The notes beneath the pieces were generated by a model. It did not search any database, was not told the DNA's origin, and was given only the letters and a program-made list of their open reading frames with translations. Made by a program: the position numbers and the translations under genes. Positions 1 through 8,453 of a stretch of DNA of 64,000 bases are shown piece by piece. Source of the DNA: Thiomonas sp. X19 (GTDB lineage Bacteria > Pseudomonadota > Gammaproteobacteria > Burkholderiales > Burkholderiaceae_C); contig NZ_LT605203.1 in NCBI RefSeq assembly GCF_900089495.1, positions 829,522 through 893,521 of the forward strand. Reading direction: 5' to 3'. How positions within the stretch are numbered: the first letter of the stretch is position 1; each line of letters starts with the position of its first letter.

Positions 1-612
1 CGCCACGGTTGCAGCGCTGGTGTGGATGCGCCCTTGCGACTCGGTGGCGGGCACGCGCTGCACGCGGTGGCCGCCGCTCTCGAACTTGAGCCGCCCGTAC
101 ACGCCCTCGCCGCTGATGCGCACCACAGCCTCTTTCACGCCGCCGAGGTCGCTGTCGGCATGGCTGATGACTTCGCAGCGCCAGCCGCGGCGCTCGGCAT
201 AGCGGGTGTACATGCGCAACAGGTCGGCGGCGAACAGGGCGGATTCGTCGCCCCCGGTCCCGGCGCGCACCTCGAGGAAAGCGGGCTTGCGGTCGTCCGG
301 GTCGCGTGGCAGCAGGGCGGTTTGCAGCTCGGCTTCGAGCGTGGCGATGCGCTGCTGCGTGGATGCGATTTCGTCCTGCGCCAAGGCGCGCATCTCGGGC
401 TCGGCCAGCAGCGCCTGGGCGTCGGCGTGCTCGGCTTCGGCCTGCAGCAACTCGGCGTAGAGCGCGGCCAGCGGCGCGAGCTCGGCGCGCTCGCTGCCCA
501 GGGCGCGCAGGCGGACTGGGTCGGCGGCGCTGTCGGGCGCACCGAGCAGGGCGTCGATCTCGTCCATGCGGCGCAGCATGGCGGCCAGCTTGTCGCGCAG
601 GGAGGGTTTCAT
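1..612 (-). CDS. prfA: Peptide chain release factor 1, N-terminal part (cut by window edge)
   Basis: Release factor 1 recognises UAA and UAG stop codons and triggers hydrolysis of the peptidyl-tRNA on the ribosome. The frame reads [20 protein letters not shown] at the start. It continues through the family segments [21 protein letters not shown] and [19 protein letters not shown]. Only the first 204 codons are present; the GGQ motif that acts in the peptidyl-transferase centre lies beyond the left edge. The gene sits 88 bp downstream of hemA on the same strand, the classical hemA-prfA arrangement, so the two are probably co-transcribed. The ATG at 612-610 is the only convincing start. Confidence 0.95.
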   Translation of the reverse strand, partial: MKPSLRDKLAAMLRRMDEIDALLGAPDSAADPVRLRALGSERAELAPLAALYAELLQAEAEHADAQALLAEPEMRALAQDEIASTQQRIATLEAELQTALLPRDPDDRKPAFLEVRAGTGGDESALFAADLLRMYTRYAERRGWRCEVISHADSDLGGVKEAVVRISGEGVYGRLKFESGGHRVQRVPATESQGRIHTSAATVA

Positions 613-700
613 GGGGTTGTGTGCGGATGTGCGGAGCGGACGCGCGAACTCGGGCAGCGCGCGGCGCAGGCTTGCAGCCCGGCACGCGCCGCCGGTTCAG

Positions 701-2038
701 CTAGGTGTTGTTGGCGTCGCTGCCGTGGCCGTCGCCGCTGTCGCCGTTGCTGCCGCAGCCGCGGTGCGGCGTGAGAAACAGGCGCTGCACTGCGCGCGCG
801 ACTTGCTCGCGGTGGGCGGGGTCGCTGTGGTGCATGGCGGCGTAGGCGTTGTGCATGAATTTTTGCGACAGATTGCGCGCCAGCATGTCGAGCACCGCCT
901 CGGCGTCTTCGCCACGCGCCAGTTGCTTGCGCGCGCGGTCGAGCTCGGCAGCCTGCCACTGGCGGCTGACGTCTTGCAATTGCAGGATCAGCGGCACTTG
1001 CTCGCGGCTGTCCATCCACTGCAAGAAGCCCTGCACCCGGGTCTCGATGATGGACTCGGCCTGCTGCACCGCGGCCTGGCGCTTCTCGCTGTTGGTGCGG
1101 ACCAGCTCGGTGAGGTCGTCCACGGTGTAGAGGTAGACGTCGGGCAGCTCGCCGACCTCGGCCTCGATGTCGCGCGGCACCGCCAGATCGACCATCACCA
1201 CCGGCTTGTGGCGGCGCTGCTTGACCATGCGCTCGGCCGCGCCCAGGCCGATGATGGGCAGGGTGCTGGCCGTGGACGTGACGACCACGTCGAATTCGGG
1301 CAGGCGCTGCGGCACGTCGGCCAGGCGCATGGCTTCGGCGCCGAACTGCGCCGCCAGCTTGGAGCCGCGCTCCAGCGTGCGGTTGGCAATGGCCATGTGG
1401 CGCGGCTTGCGCGCCGAGAAATGGGTGGCGACGAGTTCGATCATTTCGCCGGCGCCGATGAACAGCACGCGGCAGTCGGCCAGGTTCTCGAACACGGTTT
1501 CGGCCAGCTTCACGCTGGCGGCGGCCATGCTCACCGAATGCGCGCCGATCTCGGTGGTGCTGCGCACCTCCTTGGCCACGGCAAAGGTGCGCTGGAACAT
1601 CTGTCCCAGGGTGCTGCCCAGGGTGCCGGTGTCGGTCGCGGCGCGCACCGCGTCTTTCATCTGGCCGAGGATCTGCGGCTCGCCCAGCACCATGGAGTCG
1701 AGCCCGCTGGCGACGCGAAAGGCGTGGCGCACGGTGTCGTCCTGCACCAGGCGGTAGCTGTGGTCGATCAGGTCGCCCTCGCGCAGCGCGCGCGACTGCG
1801 CCAGCCAATGCACCAGCGCCTCGCGCGGGTCGGCCTCGGCGGCGCAGTAAATTTCGGTGCGGTTGCAGGTGGAGAGGATGGCGGCTTCCACCGCGCCTTC
1901 GCCGCCGCCGCGGCGCGCAGCCAGGCTGTCGCGCAGCGTGCGCAGCGCATCCTTCAGGCCGTCGGCTGAAAATGCGAGACGCTCGCGCACATCGAGTGGC
2001 GCGGTCTGGTGGTTGACTCCGACGGCGGCTAATAACAT
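701..2038 (-). CDS. hemA: Glutamyl-tRNA reductase
   Basis: HemA reduces glutamyl-tRNA(Glu) to glutamate-1-semialdehyde with NADPH, the committed step of C5-pathway tetrapyrrole synthesis in the cytoplasm. The 445-residue product starts [20 protein letters not shown]. It carries the catalytic cysteine in STCNRTEIY (Cys58), the segment [17 protein letters not shown], and the Rossmann motif GAGEMIEL, with a helical dimerisation region towards the C-terminus. The last ~20 residues are a Gly/Asp/Asn-rich tail typical of a variable end. prfA follows on the same strand. hemB and a HemJ-like gene are also in this window, about 46 kb away. Confidence 0.97.
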   Translation of the reverse strand: MLLAAVGVNHQTAPLDVRERLAFSADGLKDALRTLRDSLAARRGGGEGAVEAAILSTCNRTEIYCAAEADPREALVHWLAQSRALREGDLIDHSYRLVQDDTVRHAFRVASGLDSMVLGEPQILGQMKDAVRAATDTGTLGSTLGQMFQRTFAVAKEVRSTTEIGAHSVSMAAASVKLAETVFENLADCRVLFIGAGEMIELVATHFSARKPRHMAIANRTLERGSKLAAQFGAEAMRLADVPQRLPEFDVVVTSTASTLPIIGLGAAERMVKQRRHKPVVMVDLAVPRDIEAEVGELPDVYLYTVDDLTELVRTNSEKRQAAVQQAESIIETRVQGFLQWMDSREQVPLILQLQDVSRQWQAAELDRARKQLARGEDAEAVLDMLARNLSQKFMHNAYAAMHHSDPAHREQVARAVQRLFLTPHRGCGSNGDSGDGHGSDANNT

Positions 2039-2212
2039 AGTGAGTTCGCTATTTTACGAATGGATGACACTCCGTGCGGCTGATACAGGTCAATCCAGCT
2101 GTCGATGCCAGGCACCCATTCACGCCGCAAACTCGACCATGACCATTTTTTTTCCCCCATCAGCGTCTCCAAGGGGCATAACGCTCCAGCAGCGGTTTTG
2201 GATGTCCGCCGC

Positions 2213-2485
2213 ATGCTGAGCCTGTTGCTGATGTGGCTGGCGGGCACCAGCGTCATGCCGCTGGTGGTGGGCGGCGCCATCGGCGCGGTCAGCCTGAGGG
2301 TGCTGCGGCCCTGCGCTTCGAGGCTGGGCCGACAGGTGTTCTGGGCGGCGCTGGCCGCACTCGTGACGCATCTCGTCCTGGTCGGCAGCGGCTTGCTGCG
2401 TGACGGTGCAGTCCTCGATTACGCCAGCGTGCTGGCCGCTGCCGTCGCCGCCAGCGCGCTGGCTTGCCGGCGTGCCCGCCGCTGA
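2213..2485 (+). CDS. Small predicted membrane protein, function unknown
   Basis: This 90-residue frame starts MLSLLLMWLAGTSVMPLVVG and has three strongly hydrophobic stretches (about residues 3-25, 42-58 and 64-80), ending in a basic ASALACRRARR tail. The hydrophobic pattern and the gap it fills between divergent hemA and convergent rarD make it a plausible small inner-membrane protein. No recognisable family motif is visible. An upstream in-frame ATG at 2105 would add 36 residues without hydrophobic character, so I prefer 2213, although no good ribosome binding site precedes it. It could be a chance open frame. Confidence 0.4.
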   Translation: MLSLLLMWLAGTSVMPLVVGGAIGAVSLRVLRPCASRLGRQVFWAALAALVTHLVLVGSGLLRDGAVLDYASVLAAAVAASALACRRARR

Positions 2486-2502
2486 GGCGGGCCGATTCAA
2501 GT

Positions 2503-3384
2503 TCAGGCGGCGTAGCGCCTTGCCCGCAAGGCCAGCAAACCCTCCACCACATACACGGCAATGCCGGCCCACACCAGGCCGAAGCCGATGGCCTTGTTCG
2601 TGCCGAAAGGCTCGTGGTACAGCCAAACGCCCAGCCCCAGCAGGATGGTGGGCGTGAGGTATTGCAGGATGCCCAGCAGCGAGAACGGAATGCGCCGCGC
2701 TCCGGCAGCGAACAGCAGCAGCGGAATGGTGGTCACCGGCCCGGCGGCGACGAGCAGCCAGCGCAGGCTCCAGTCGCTGCTGGCGAACACATTCGCACCC
2801 TGCGCGCTTTCCCAGGCCAGATAGGCCAGCGCCAGCGGAAACAGCACCGCGGTTTCCACGGCCAGGCCTTCGAGCGAGCCCAGCGGCGCCGTCTTGCGCA
2901 GCAGGCTGTAACCGGCAAAGCTGAAGGCCAGGGTCAGGGCGATCCACGGCACATGGCCCACTTCGGTCGTCATCCAGCCCACCCCCAGCGCCGCGATGCC
3001 GACCGCAAGCCATTGCACGAGCCGCAGGCGCTCGTGCAGGATGAAGGTGCCCAGCGCCACGTTCAACAGCGGGTTGATGTAGTAGCCCAGGCTGGCCTCG
3101 ACCACATGGTCGTGGTTCACGGCCCAGATATACGTGCCCCAGTTGCAGGCCAGCAGCAAGGCGCTGCCGGCAAAGCGGGCCAGCACCGCGGGCTGTTCGC
3201 GCAGCAGGCGCATCCAGGCCCAGCGCTTGAGCACCAGCAGGATGAGAAACACCAGCAGCAAGGACCACACCATGCGGTGAGCCAGAATTTGCAGGGCCGG
3301 CACCTGGTGCAGCAGCTTGAAATACAGCGGAAACAGGCCCCACAGGGTGTAGGCGCCCAGGGCGTAAGCCACGCCGGGATTCAT
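2503..3384 (-). CDS. rarD: RarD/EamA-family permease
   Basis: This is a drug/metabolite-transporter superfamily inner-membrane protein of 293 residues with about ten transmembrane helices, the normal length for RarD. Diagnostic segments are ALGAYTLWGLFPLYFKLL near the N-terminus, ACNWGTYIWAVNHDHVVEAS, SLGYYINPLLNVALG, and FLLGILQYLTPTILLGLGV-like sequence near the C-terminus. RarD homologues were first noted as a chloramphenicol-sensitivity locus and the substrate is generally unknown. The start MNPGVAYALG at 3384 is where family similarity begins; the open frame runs much further upstream but that part is not protein-like. The gene appears monocistronic. Confidence 0.9.
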   Translation of the reverse strand: MNPGVAYALGAYTLWGLFPLYFKLLHQVPALQILAHRMVWSLLLVFLILLVLKRWAWMRLLREQPAVLARFAGSALLLACNWGTYIWAVNHDHVVEASLGYYINPLLNVALGTFILHERLRLVQWLAVGIAALGVGWMTTEVGHVPWIALTLAFSFAGYSLLRKTAPLGSLEGLAVETAVLFPLALAYLAWESAQGANVFASSDWSLRWLLVAAGPVTTIPLLLFAAGARRIPFSLLGILQYLTPTILLGLGVWLYHEPFGTNKAIGFGLVWAGIAVYVVEGLLALRARRYAA

Positions 3385-3550
3385 GTTTGTTTGGAGTGTG
3401 TGAACGGGAACTCGCCATCGTACGTGGGCCGCCAGTCTTTTGCCGACGCCAGCGCCGAGGCAAGCGTCCTGGTCTCGGAATCGCGGTGAAAGCCCATCGC
3501 GGGCGAAGCGACGAACGCGCTCGTGTCGGGCATGGATGGCGGGTGTCGCC

Positions 3551-3720
3551 CTAAGGCGACGCTGAACAAGTTCCCGTGATGCAGCGCGCCTTGCATCGGG
3601 ATGGGATGCAAGGCGCAAACCACAGCCATAGCCCAAGCTATGGCGCGGATTTGCAACGCCGCAGACCGCCCGAGGCGCGGACGCGATGCGCACGAGGGAC
3701 TTGTTCAGCGTTGCCTTAAG
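3551..3720. mobile_element. MITE-like element with terminal inverted repeats
   Basis: The ~170-bp segment is bounded by near-identical inverted ends. The left end begins TAAGGCGACGCTGAACAAGT (3552 onward). The right end, read on the minus strand from 3719, is TAAGGCAACGCTGAACAAGT. Inside are a perfect 12-bp stem (3586-3597 with 3605-3616) and a second palindrome around 3625-3644. It has no coding capacity of its own. An 85-bp part (3631-3715) recurs inverted at 27228-27312 with only two mismatches. Non-autonomous, IS-derived mobility is inferred from the termini; no cognate transposase is in this window. The rest of the 3385-3808 gap holds nothing I recognise. Confidence 0.7.
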
Positions 3721-3808
3721 CTTTCGGGTGGACGCACCAGCTGGCCGCGTGCCGGTCGGCAAGCCGGGGCAGATGCGTCACGACCCCATCAACACGGAGC
3801 CATCAGCC

Positions 3809-4513
3809 ATGCCGCTGCAAGCCGAACCCAGCTATGTCTTTGCACCCGTGGTGCCCAGCCTACCGGTGGCGGGCAGCGCCCAGCGCTTCCCGGTGCGCCG
3901 GGTCTATTGCGTGGGGCGCAACTACGCCGAACATGCGCGTGAAATGGGCCACGACCCCGAACGCGAACCACCGTTCTTTTTCATGAAAACGCCCGACGCG
4001 CTGCTGGGCAGCGGCGGCGTGTTTCCCTATCCGCCGGCCAGCAGTGACGTGCACCACGAGATTGAACTGGTGGTGGCCATCGGCCAAGGCGGCAGCGACA
4101 TCGCGGTGGACGCGGCGCTCGGCCATGTCTGGGGCTATGCCGTGGGGCTCGACATGACACGGCGTGACTTGCAGGGGCAGGCGAAGAAGCTCGGCCGTCC
4201 GTGGGAAGTGGGCAAGGCTTTCGATGCGGCGGCGCCCTGCTCGGCGCTGTTGCCGGCGCAGGGCGCCGCGCTTGCACCCAGCGCGGCGATCTGGCTGGAG
4301 GTGAACGGCGCATCGCGCCAGCGTGGCAAGCTGGGTGACATGATCTGGAGCGTGCCCGAAATCATCGCCCATCTCTCGCGCCTGTTCCGGCTGGAGCCTG
4401 GCGACCTGATTTTCAGCGGCACGCCCGCCGGCGTCGGGCCGGTGCAGCGCGGCGACCGCCTGCGCGGCGGCGTGGATGGCGTGGGTGCGCTGGACATCAG
4501 CGTCGGGGCCTGA
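3809..4513 (+). CDS. Fumarylacetoacetate hydrolase (FAH)-family protein
   Basis: The 234-residue protein belongs to the FAH superfamily of divalent-metal hydrolases and decarboxylases that act on C-C bonds of 1,3-dicarbonyl acids. After a short N-terminal cap come [17 protein letters not shown], the metal-ligand motif HHEIEL (Glu84 and Glu86), GLD with Asp115, the stretch [20 protein letters not shown], and the closing motif [12 protein letters not shown]. This is a single-domain YcgM-like form; substrate cannot be told from sequence and fumarylpyruvate or acylpyruvates are common. The start ATG 3809 has CGGAG about 9 bp upstream. A terminator follows at 4583. Confidence 0.9.
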   Translation: MPLQAEPSYVFAPVVPSLPVAGSAQRFPVRRVYCVGRNYAEHAREMGHDPEREPPFFFMKTPDALLGSGGVFPYPPASSDVHHEIELVVAIGQGGSDIAVDAALGHVWGYAVGLDMTRRDLQGQAKKLGRPWEVGKAFDAAAPCSALLPAQGAALAPSAAIWLEVNGASRQRGKLGDMIWSVPEIIAHLSRLFRLEPGDLIFSGTPAGVGPVQRGDRLRGGVDGVGALDISVGA

Positions 4514-4582
4514 GGCGTCCTCGGGTTGGATCGTGGATCTGCAGCACTACGCTTGCAGCGGTGCCGATGCAAAACCCGGACG

Positions 4583-4613
4583 AAAAAAAACCGCGACCGA
4601 AGTCGCGGTTTTT
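4583..4613. terminator. Bidirectional rho-independent terminator
   Basis: A perfect 7-bp stem CCGCGAC/GTCGCGG with a CGAA loop (4591-4608) is flanked by eight A on the left and five T on the right. It can therefore end both the FAH transcript (+) and the cold-shock gene transcript (-, with a U-run of eight). Confidence 0.9.
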
Positions 4614-4635
4614 CAGCCAACGGCTGGGTCGAGAA

Positions 4636-4845
4636 TCAGACCGGACGCACGTTGGAAGCCTGCAGGCCTTTCTGGCCCTGCTTGACTTCGAATTCGACGC
4701 GTTGGTTTTCGGTCAGGGTCTTGAAGCCGCTGCCTTGAATTTCGCTGAAATGGACGAACAGGTCAGCGTCGCCGCCATCCTGGGCAATAAAGCCGAAGCC
4801 CTTGCCTTCGTTGAACCATTTCACAATGCCCGTTTGGGTCGCCAT
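4636..4845 (-). CDS. Cold-shock domain protein (CspA family)
   Basis: A 69-residue single cold-shock domain that binds single-stranded nucleic acid and acts as an RNA chaperone. It starts [20 protein letters not shown], showing the RNP1 motif KGFGFI, followed by RNP2 LFVHF and the conserved C-terminal half GPxAxNV-like [11 protein letters not shown]. The open frame has an upstream ATG (4851), but AAGGA sits 6 nt before 4845, which sets the start there. It is followed by the terminator at 4583-4613. The paralogue cannot be assigned, so no csp letter is given. Confidence 0.95.
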   Translation of the reverse strand: MATQTGIVKWFNEGKGFGFIAQDGGDADLFVHFSEIQGSGFKTLTENQRVEFEVKQGQKGLQASNVRPV

Positions 4846-5005
4846 GATCATTCCTTACTTTTTCAAATGCTGCGCAGCACATGCCGCCGCAGTGCAGAGA
4901 CACGCAAGAACATCACTTGGGGAATTCAACCGGGCTTGCCGCGGGGAGCGGCAGTAAACAGCAAAAACCTGCAAAACGACAACCTTGTGCATACCTACGA
5001 CTCGA

Positions 5006-5011
5006 AGTATA
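5006..5011 (-). promoter_or_regulatory. Candidate -10 element of the cold-shock gene, with long leader
   Basis: A TATACT hexamer on the minus strand lies about 160 nt upstream of the cold-shock start codon. A long 5' untranslated leader is usual for csp genes, which makes this site attractive. The -35 region is poor, so the assignment is tentative. Confidence 0.35.
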
Positions 5012-5059
5012 CCGGATGCGAGCCCATCGCGTTGGATGCCTTGCAGAGAACCCAAACCT

Positions 5060-5130
5060 GCCGCTTCGCGTCAGACCCCCCGAGGGGAGGAAAAAACTTC
5101 GGGCGGCCGCGCGTTTTCTCATGAGCATCC
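5060..5130. repeat. GC-rich dispersed repeat, copy A (left of IS110)
   Basis: One of five similar segments with the order C-run, G-run, GGAAAAAACTTCGGG-like core, GCGGCC, then CGTTTTCT/CGTTTCCTTGAG. Related copies are at 6743-6829, 15375-15462, 22371-22455 and 24985-25068, all in the same orientation. This one is the most divergent. Confidence 0.55.
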
Positions 5131-5174
5131 CAAGCCCCTGGGGGCGCCCGGCGTTCGCGAAGAAACGATCTTTG

Positions 5175-5390
5175 GGCTACAAGGTGAACGGCAGTGCCGA
5201 GATGACCGACAAGTCATTGGTGCGAGCCTGCGGCGTTGTAGGACGCCGTGAGGTGAGCCCGCTCGTGAGCATGGTCCGGGAATCGTCGGCGACAGTGGTG
5301 AGCACAGCGATGTGCATCCCGTTTGAGAGATCGAGTCGAATTCGACGACTCCCATGGCGCTGCCGTTCGTTGACAATCTTGGAGCAAACG
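5175..5390 (+). ncRNA. Candidate bridge RNA region of the IS110 element
   Basis: The transposase is preceded by a non-coding left end with at least three perfect hairpins: CGGCGT/ACGCCG (5231-5248), GCACA/TGTGC (5302-5315) and GAGTCG/CGACTC (5333-5351, enclosing the palindrome GTCGAATTCGAC). In IS110-group elements such as IS621 the left end is transcribed as a bridge RNA whose two loops pair with target and donor DNA to guide the recombinase. Position, size and structure fit this. The exact ends and the guide loops are not resolved here. Confidence 0.5.
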
Positions 5391-6716
5391 ATGGCGATGC
5401 GCAAGCGAGATGATGATCTGGTCTTCCCCAACGCGGCGGGTATCGACGTAGGAGGGTCGAGCCACTGGGTGGCGGTACCCCGGCAAGCCTGCGACGAACC
5501 GGTGCGCGAGTTCGGTGCGATGACCGACGATCTGCACGCCATGGCCGACTGGCTGCTCGCGTGTGGGGTCGACACCGTGGCGCTGGAGTCCACCGGGGTG
5601 TACTGGATCCCGGTGTTCGAGGTGCTGGAGCAACGCGGCTTGACGGTGTTTTTGGTCGATGCGCGGCAGATGAAGTATGTGCCTGGGCGCAAGAGCGATG
5701 TGCAGGACTGCCAGTGGTTGCAGAAGTTGATGAGCCTGGGGTTCTTGCGCGCGGCGTTCCGCCCGACCGATGAGGTCTGTGTGGTGCGTGCCGTGGCCCG
5801 TCAGCGCGACGTGCTCTTGGCCGAGCAGGCCAGTTGGGTGCAGCGCATGCAAAAGGCGCTGGTGCAGATGAACATCCAGCTCACCGAGGTTCTGACCGAT
5901 GTCATGGGACTGACGGGACAAGCCATCATCCGCGCCATCGTCGCTGGCGAGCGCGACCCCAAGACGCTGGCCCGGTATCGCAACGCTCGTGTCAAGGCCA
6001 GTGAGACGGAGATTGCCAAGGCCTTGACGGGCAATTGGCGCGATGAGCACCTGTTCGTGCTGCGCCAGGCGCTGGCGATGTATGACGACATTGCCCGGCA
6101 CCTGGGCGAATGCGACGCCAAGCTGCAAGGACTGCTGAGCCAGCTTGGCGCGGCCAAGGTCGATCTGGGCAAGACGCCTCGTGCAGGCAGCAAGCTGCGC
6201 GCGCAGTTCGACGCACGCCAGATTCTGGCCAACTGGGCCGGCGTCGATCTCACGCGCATCAACGGCCTGGGTCTGGCTGCGGTGATGAAGATCCTCTCGG
6301 AGGTCGGCCCCAACCTGAGTCGCTTTGCCAACGTCAAGCACTTCTGTTCTTGGTTGGGGCTGTGTCCGGGCACGAAGATCAGCGGCGGCAAGGTGCTGTC
6401 AGCCAAGACCCGGCGATCCGCCAATCGGGTCAGGCAGGCGCTGAAGATGGCCGCGATGAGCCTGTCGCACAGCGACTCGGCCCTCGGCGCGTTCTACCGC
6501 CGCTTGTCGGGCCGCATGGACAAGCCGCGTGCCAATACCGCCACCGCGCACAAGCTGGCGCGCATGGTGTATTTCATGCTGACGCGTGGCGAGGCGTTCG
6601 TCGATCAAGGCCAGCAGCGCTATGAAGATCAGCAGCGCGAGCGCTCAATCGTCGCCCTCAAGCGCCGCGCCGCTGCCCTTGGCTTCCAGATCCATCCAAA
6701 CCCGGTGCCAGCATGA
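5391..6716 (+). CDS. IS110-family DEDD transposase
   Basis: The 441-residue recombinase moves the element through an RNA-guided mechanism in characterised relatives. The N-terminal RuvC-like domain shows the acidic set Asp19 (GIDVGG), Glu66 (LESTGVYW), Asp103 and Asp106 (RKSDVQDCQW). A coiled middle follows, then the C-terminal Tnp domain with NGLGLAAVMKILSEVGP, HFCSWLGLCPG and KISGGK, whose Ser is the likely nucleophile. No stop or frameshift is visible, so it looks intact. The start ATG 5391 has GGAG 6 nt upstream; the open frame extends left into the non-coding end. Length is normal for the IS110 group. Confidence 0.93.
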   Translation: MAMRKRDDDLVFPNAAGIDVGGSSHWVAVPRQACDEPVREFGAMTDDLHAMADWLLACGVDTVALESTGVYWIPVFEVLEQRGLTVFLVDARQMKYVPGRKSDVQDCQWLQKLMSLGFLRAAFRPTDEVCVVRAVARQRDVLLAEQASWVQRMQKALVQMNIQLTEVLTDVMGLTGQAIIRAIVAGERDPKTLARYRNARVKASETEIAKALTGNWRDEHLFVLRQALAMYDDIARHLGECDAKLQGLLSQLGAAKVDLGKTPRAGSKLRAQFDARQILANWAGVDLTRINGLGLAAVMKILSEVGPNLSRFANVKHFCSWLGLCPGTKISGGKVLSAKTRRSANRVRQALKMAAMSLSHSDSALGAFYRRLSGRMDKPRANTATAHKLARMVYFMLTRGEAFVDQGQQRYEDQQRERSIVALKRRAAALGFQIHPNPVPA

Positions 6717-6742
6717 AACCGGCCTTCAACCCATTTTGTTTC

Positions 6743-6829
6743 TTGAGAGCGCCCCCAGCAGTCGGCAAGCGGACTTCCCCCGAGGGGGGCAAGAAAACTC
6801 GGGAGCGGCCTGCGTTTCCTTGAGAGGGC
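6743..6829. repeat. GC-rich dispersed repeat, copy B (right of IS110)
   Basis: A well-conserved copy: GCGCCCCCAG then CCCCCGAGGGGGGCAAGAAA, CTCGGGAGCGGCC and GCGTTTCCTTGAGAGG. It abuts the right end of the IS110 element, so the element lies between two copies (A and B) of this family. Confidence 0.75.
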
Positions 6830-6891
6830 ATGGCGCGGGGAAAGCCACGTGGCATCTGTGGTGACAGCGCCGAAGCGCGGCCCGAGGGTGC

Positions 6892-7983
<1,092 letters not shown>

Positions 7984-8010
7984 GGCAGGTGGCGTGGGGG
8001 CAAAGCGCGC

Positions 8011-8016
8011 ATTGTA
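8011..8016 (-). promoter_or_regulatory. Candidate -10 element of ychF
   Basis: TACAAT on the minus strand, 28 bp before the ychF ATG, is followed by GCGCGC, a pattern often seen at housekeeping promoters in this group. The -35 box is weak. A perfect 7-bp hairpin (CCGCCCG/CGGGCGG, 8022-8038) lies immediately upstream. Confidence 0.35.
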
Positions 8017-8170
8017 GGAGGCCGCCCGTTGCGGGCGGCGCGGGTGGCGCGGCGCCGCAACCGCGGCTTGTTGGGGTTGGTGACGCCTGCGCTTTCGCGC
8101 CCGCCCTGCCGGATCCCGCCATGTTCCCCGTCGTCCTGATCGCCCTGCTGATCGGCCCCGACGGCGCCGA

Positions 8171-8452
8171 GTGCGCGCCGGCAACAAGCGGGTGCGGGTG
8201 GGCGCGACGCCCCGGTTCGTGCCCGAGGCTCCGGGCGCGGTGCTGTGGTCCGGCGACGGTGGGCACTGCCATACCGAGGAGCTGATCCTGCCGGGCGAAA
8301 CCCTCTACGCCCTCGGCCAGTTCCAGAGCCTGGACCCGCCGTCCACCCTGCCGCCGGATGATCTCAGCGAAACCTTGCGCTGGCAGTCATGGGCCTGGCT
8401 GGCGGCAGGGTTGCGGGCTTTGGGTTTGGCGGGAGCAGCCATGCAGGGCTAG
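8171..8452 (+). pseudogene. Possible remnant of a membrane-associated protein
   Basis: This 93-residue frame (GTG start at 8171) reads [20 protein letters not shown], then [19 protein letters not shown], and ends in a single hydrophobic segment. The phrase resembles the bacterial GIDE-type (E3 ligase-like) membrane proteins in which a LPxGxxLYxLG sequence precedes a C-terminal helix, but the match is from memory and loose. A hydrophobic start [16 protein letters not shown] at 8121 is in another frame, suggesting one frameshift near 8170. It fills the 470-bp gap between ychF and the uracil permease. It may also be a short real gene or chance. Confidence 0.3.
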
Positions 8453-8453
8453 G

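Larger units (their letters stand above)
5171..6742 (+). mobile_element. IS110-family insertion sequence (approximate ends)
   Basis: The element consists of about 220 bp of structured non-coding DNA, one transposase gene and a short right end. IS110-group elements lack terminal inverted repeats, so the ends cannot be read directly. I place them at CT dinucleotides at 5170-5171 and 6742-6743 because the flanking extragenic repeats stop and restart there and because CT is the core dinucleotide of the related IS621. The total of ~1.57 kb suits the family. Boundaries may be off by tens of bases. Confidence 0.6.
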
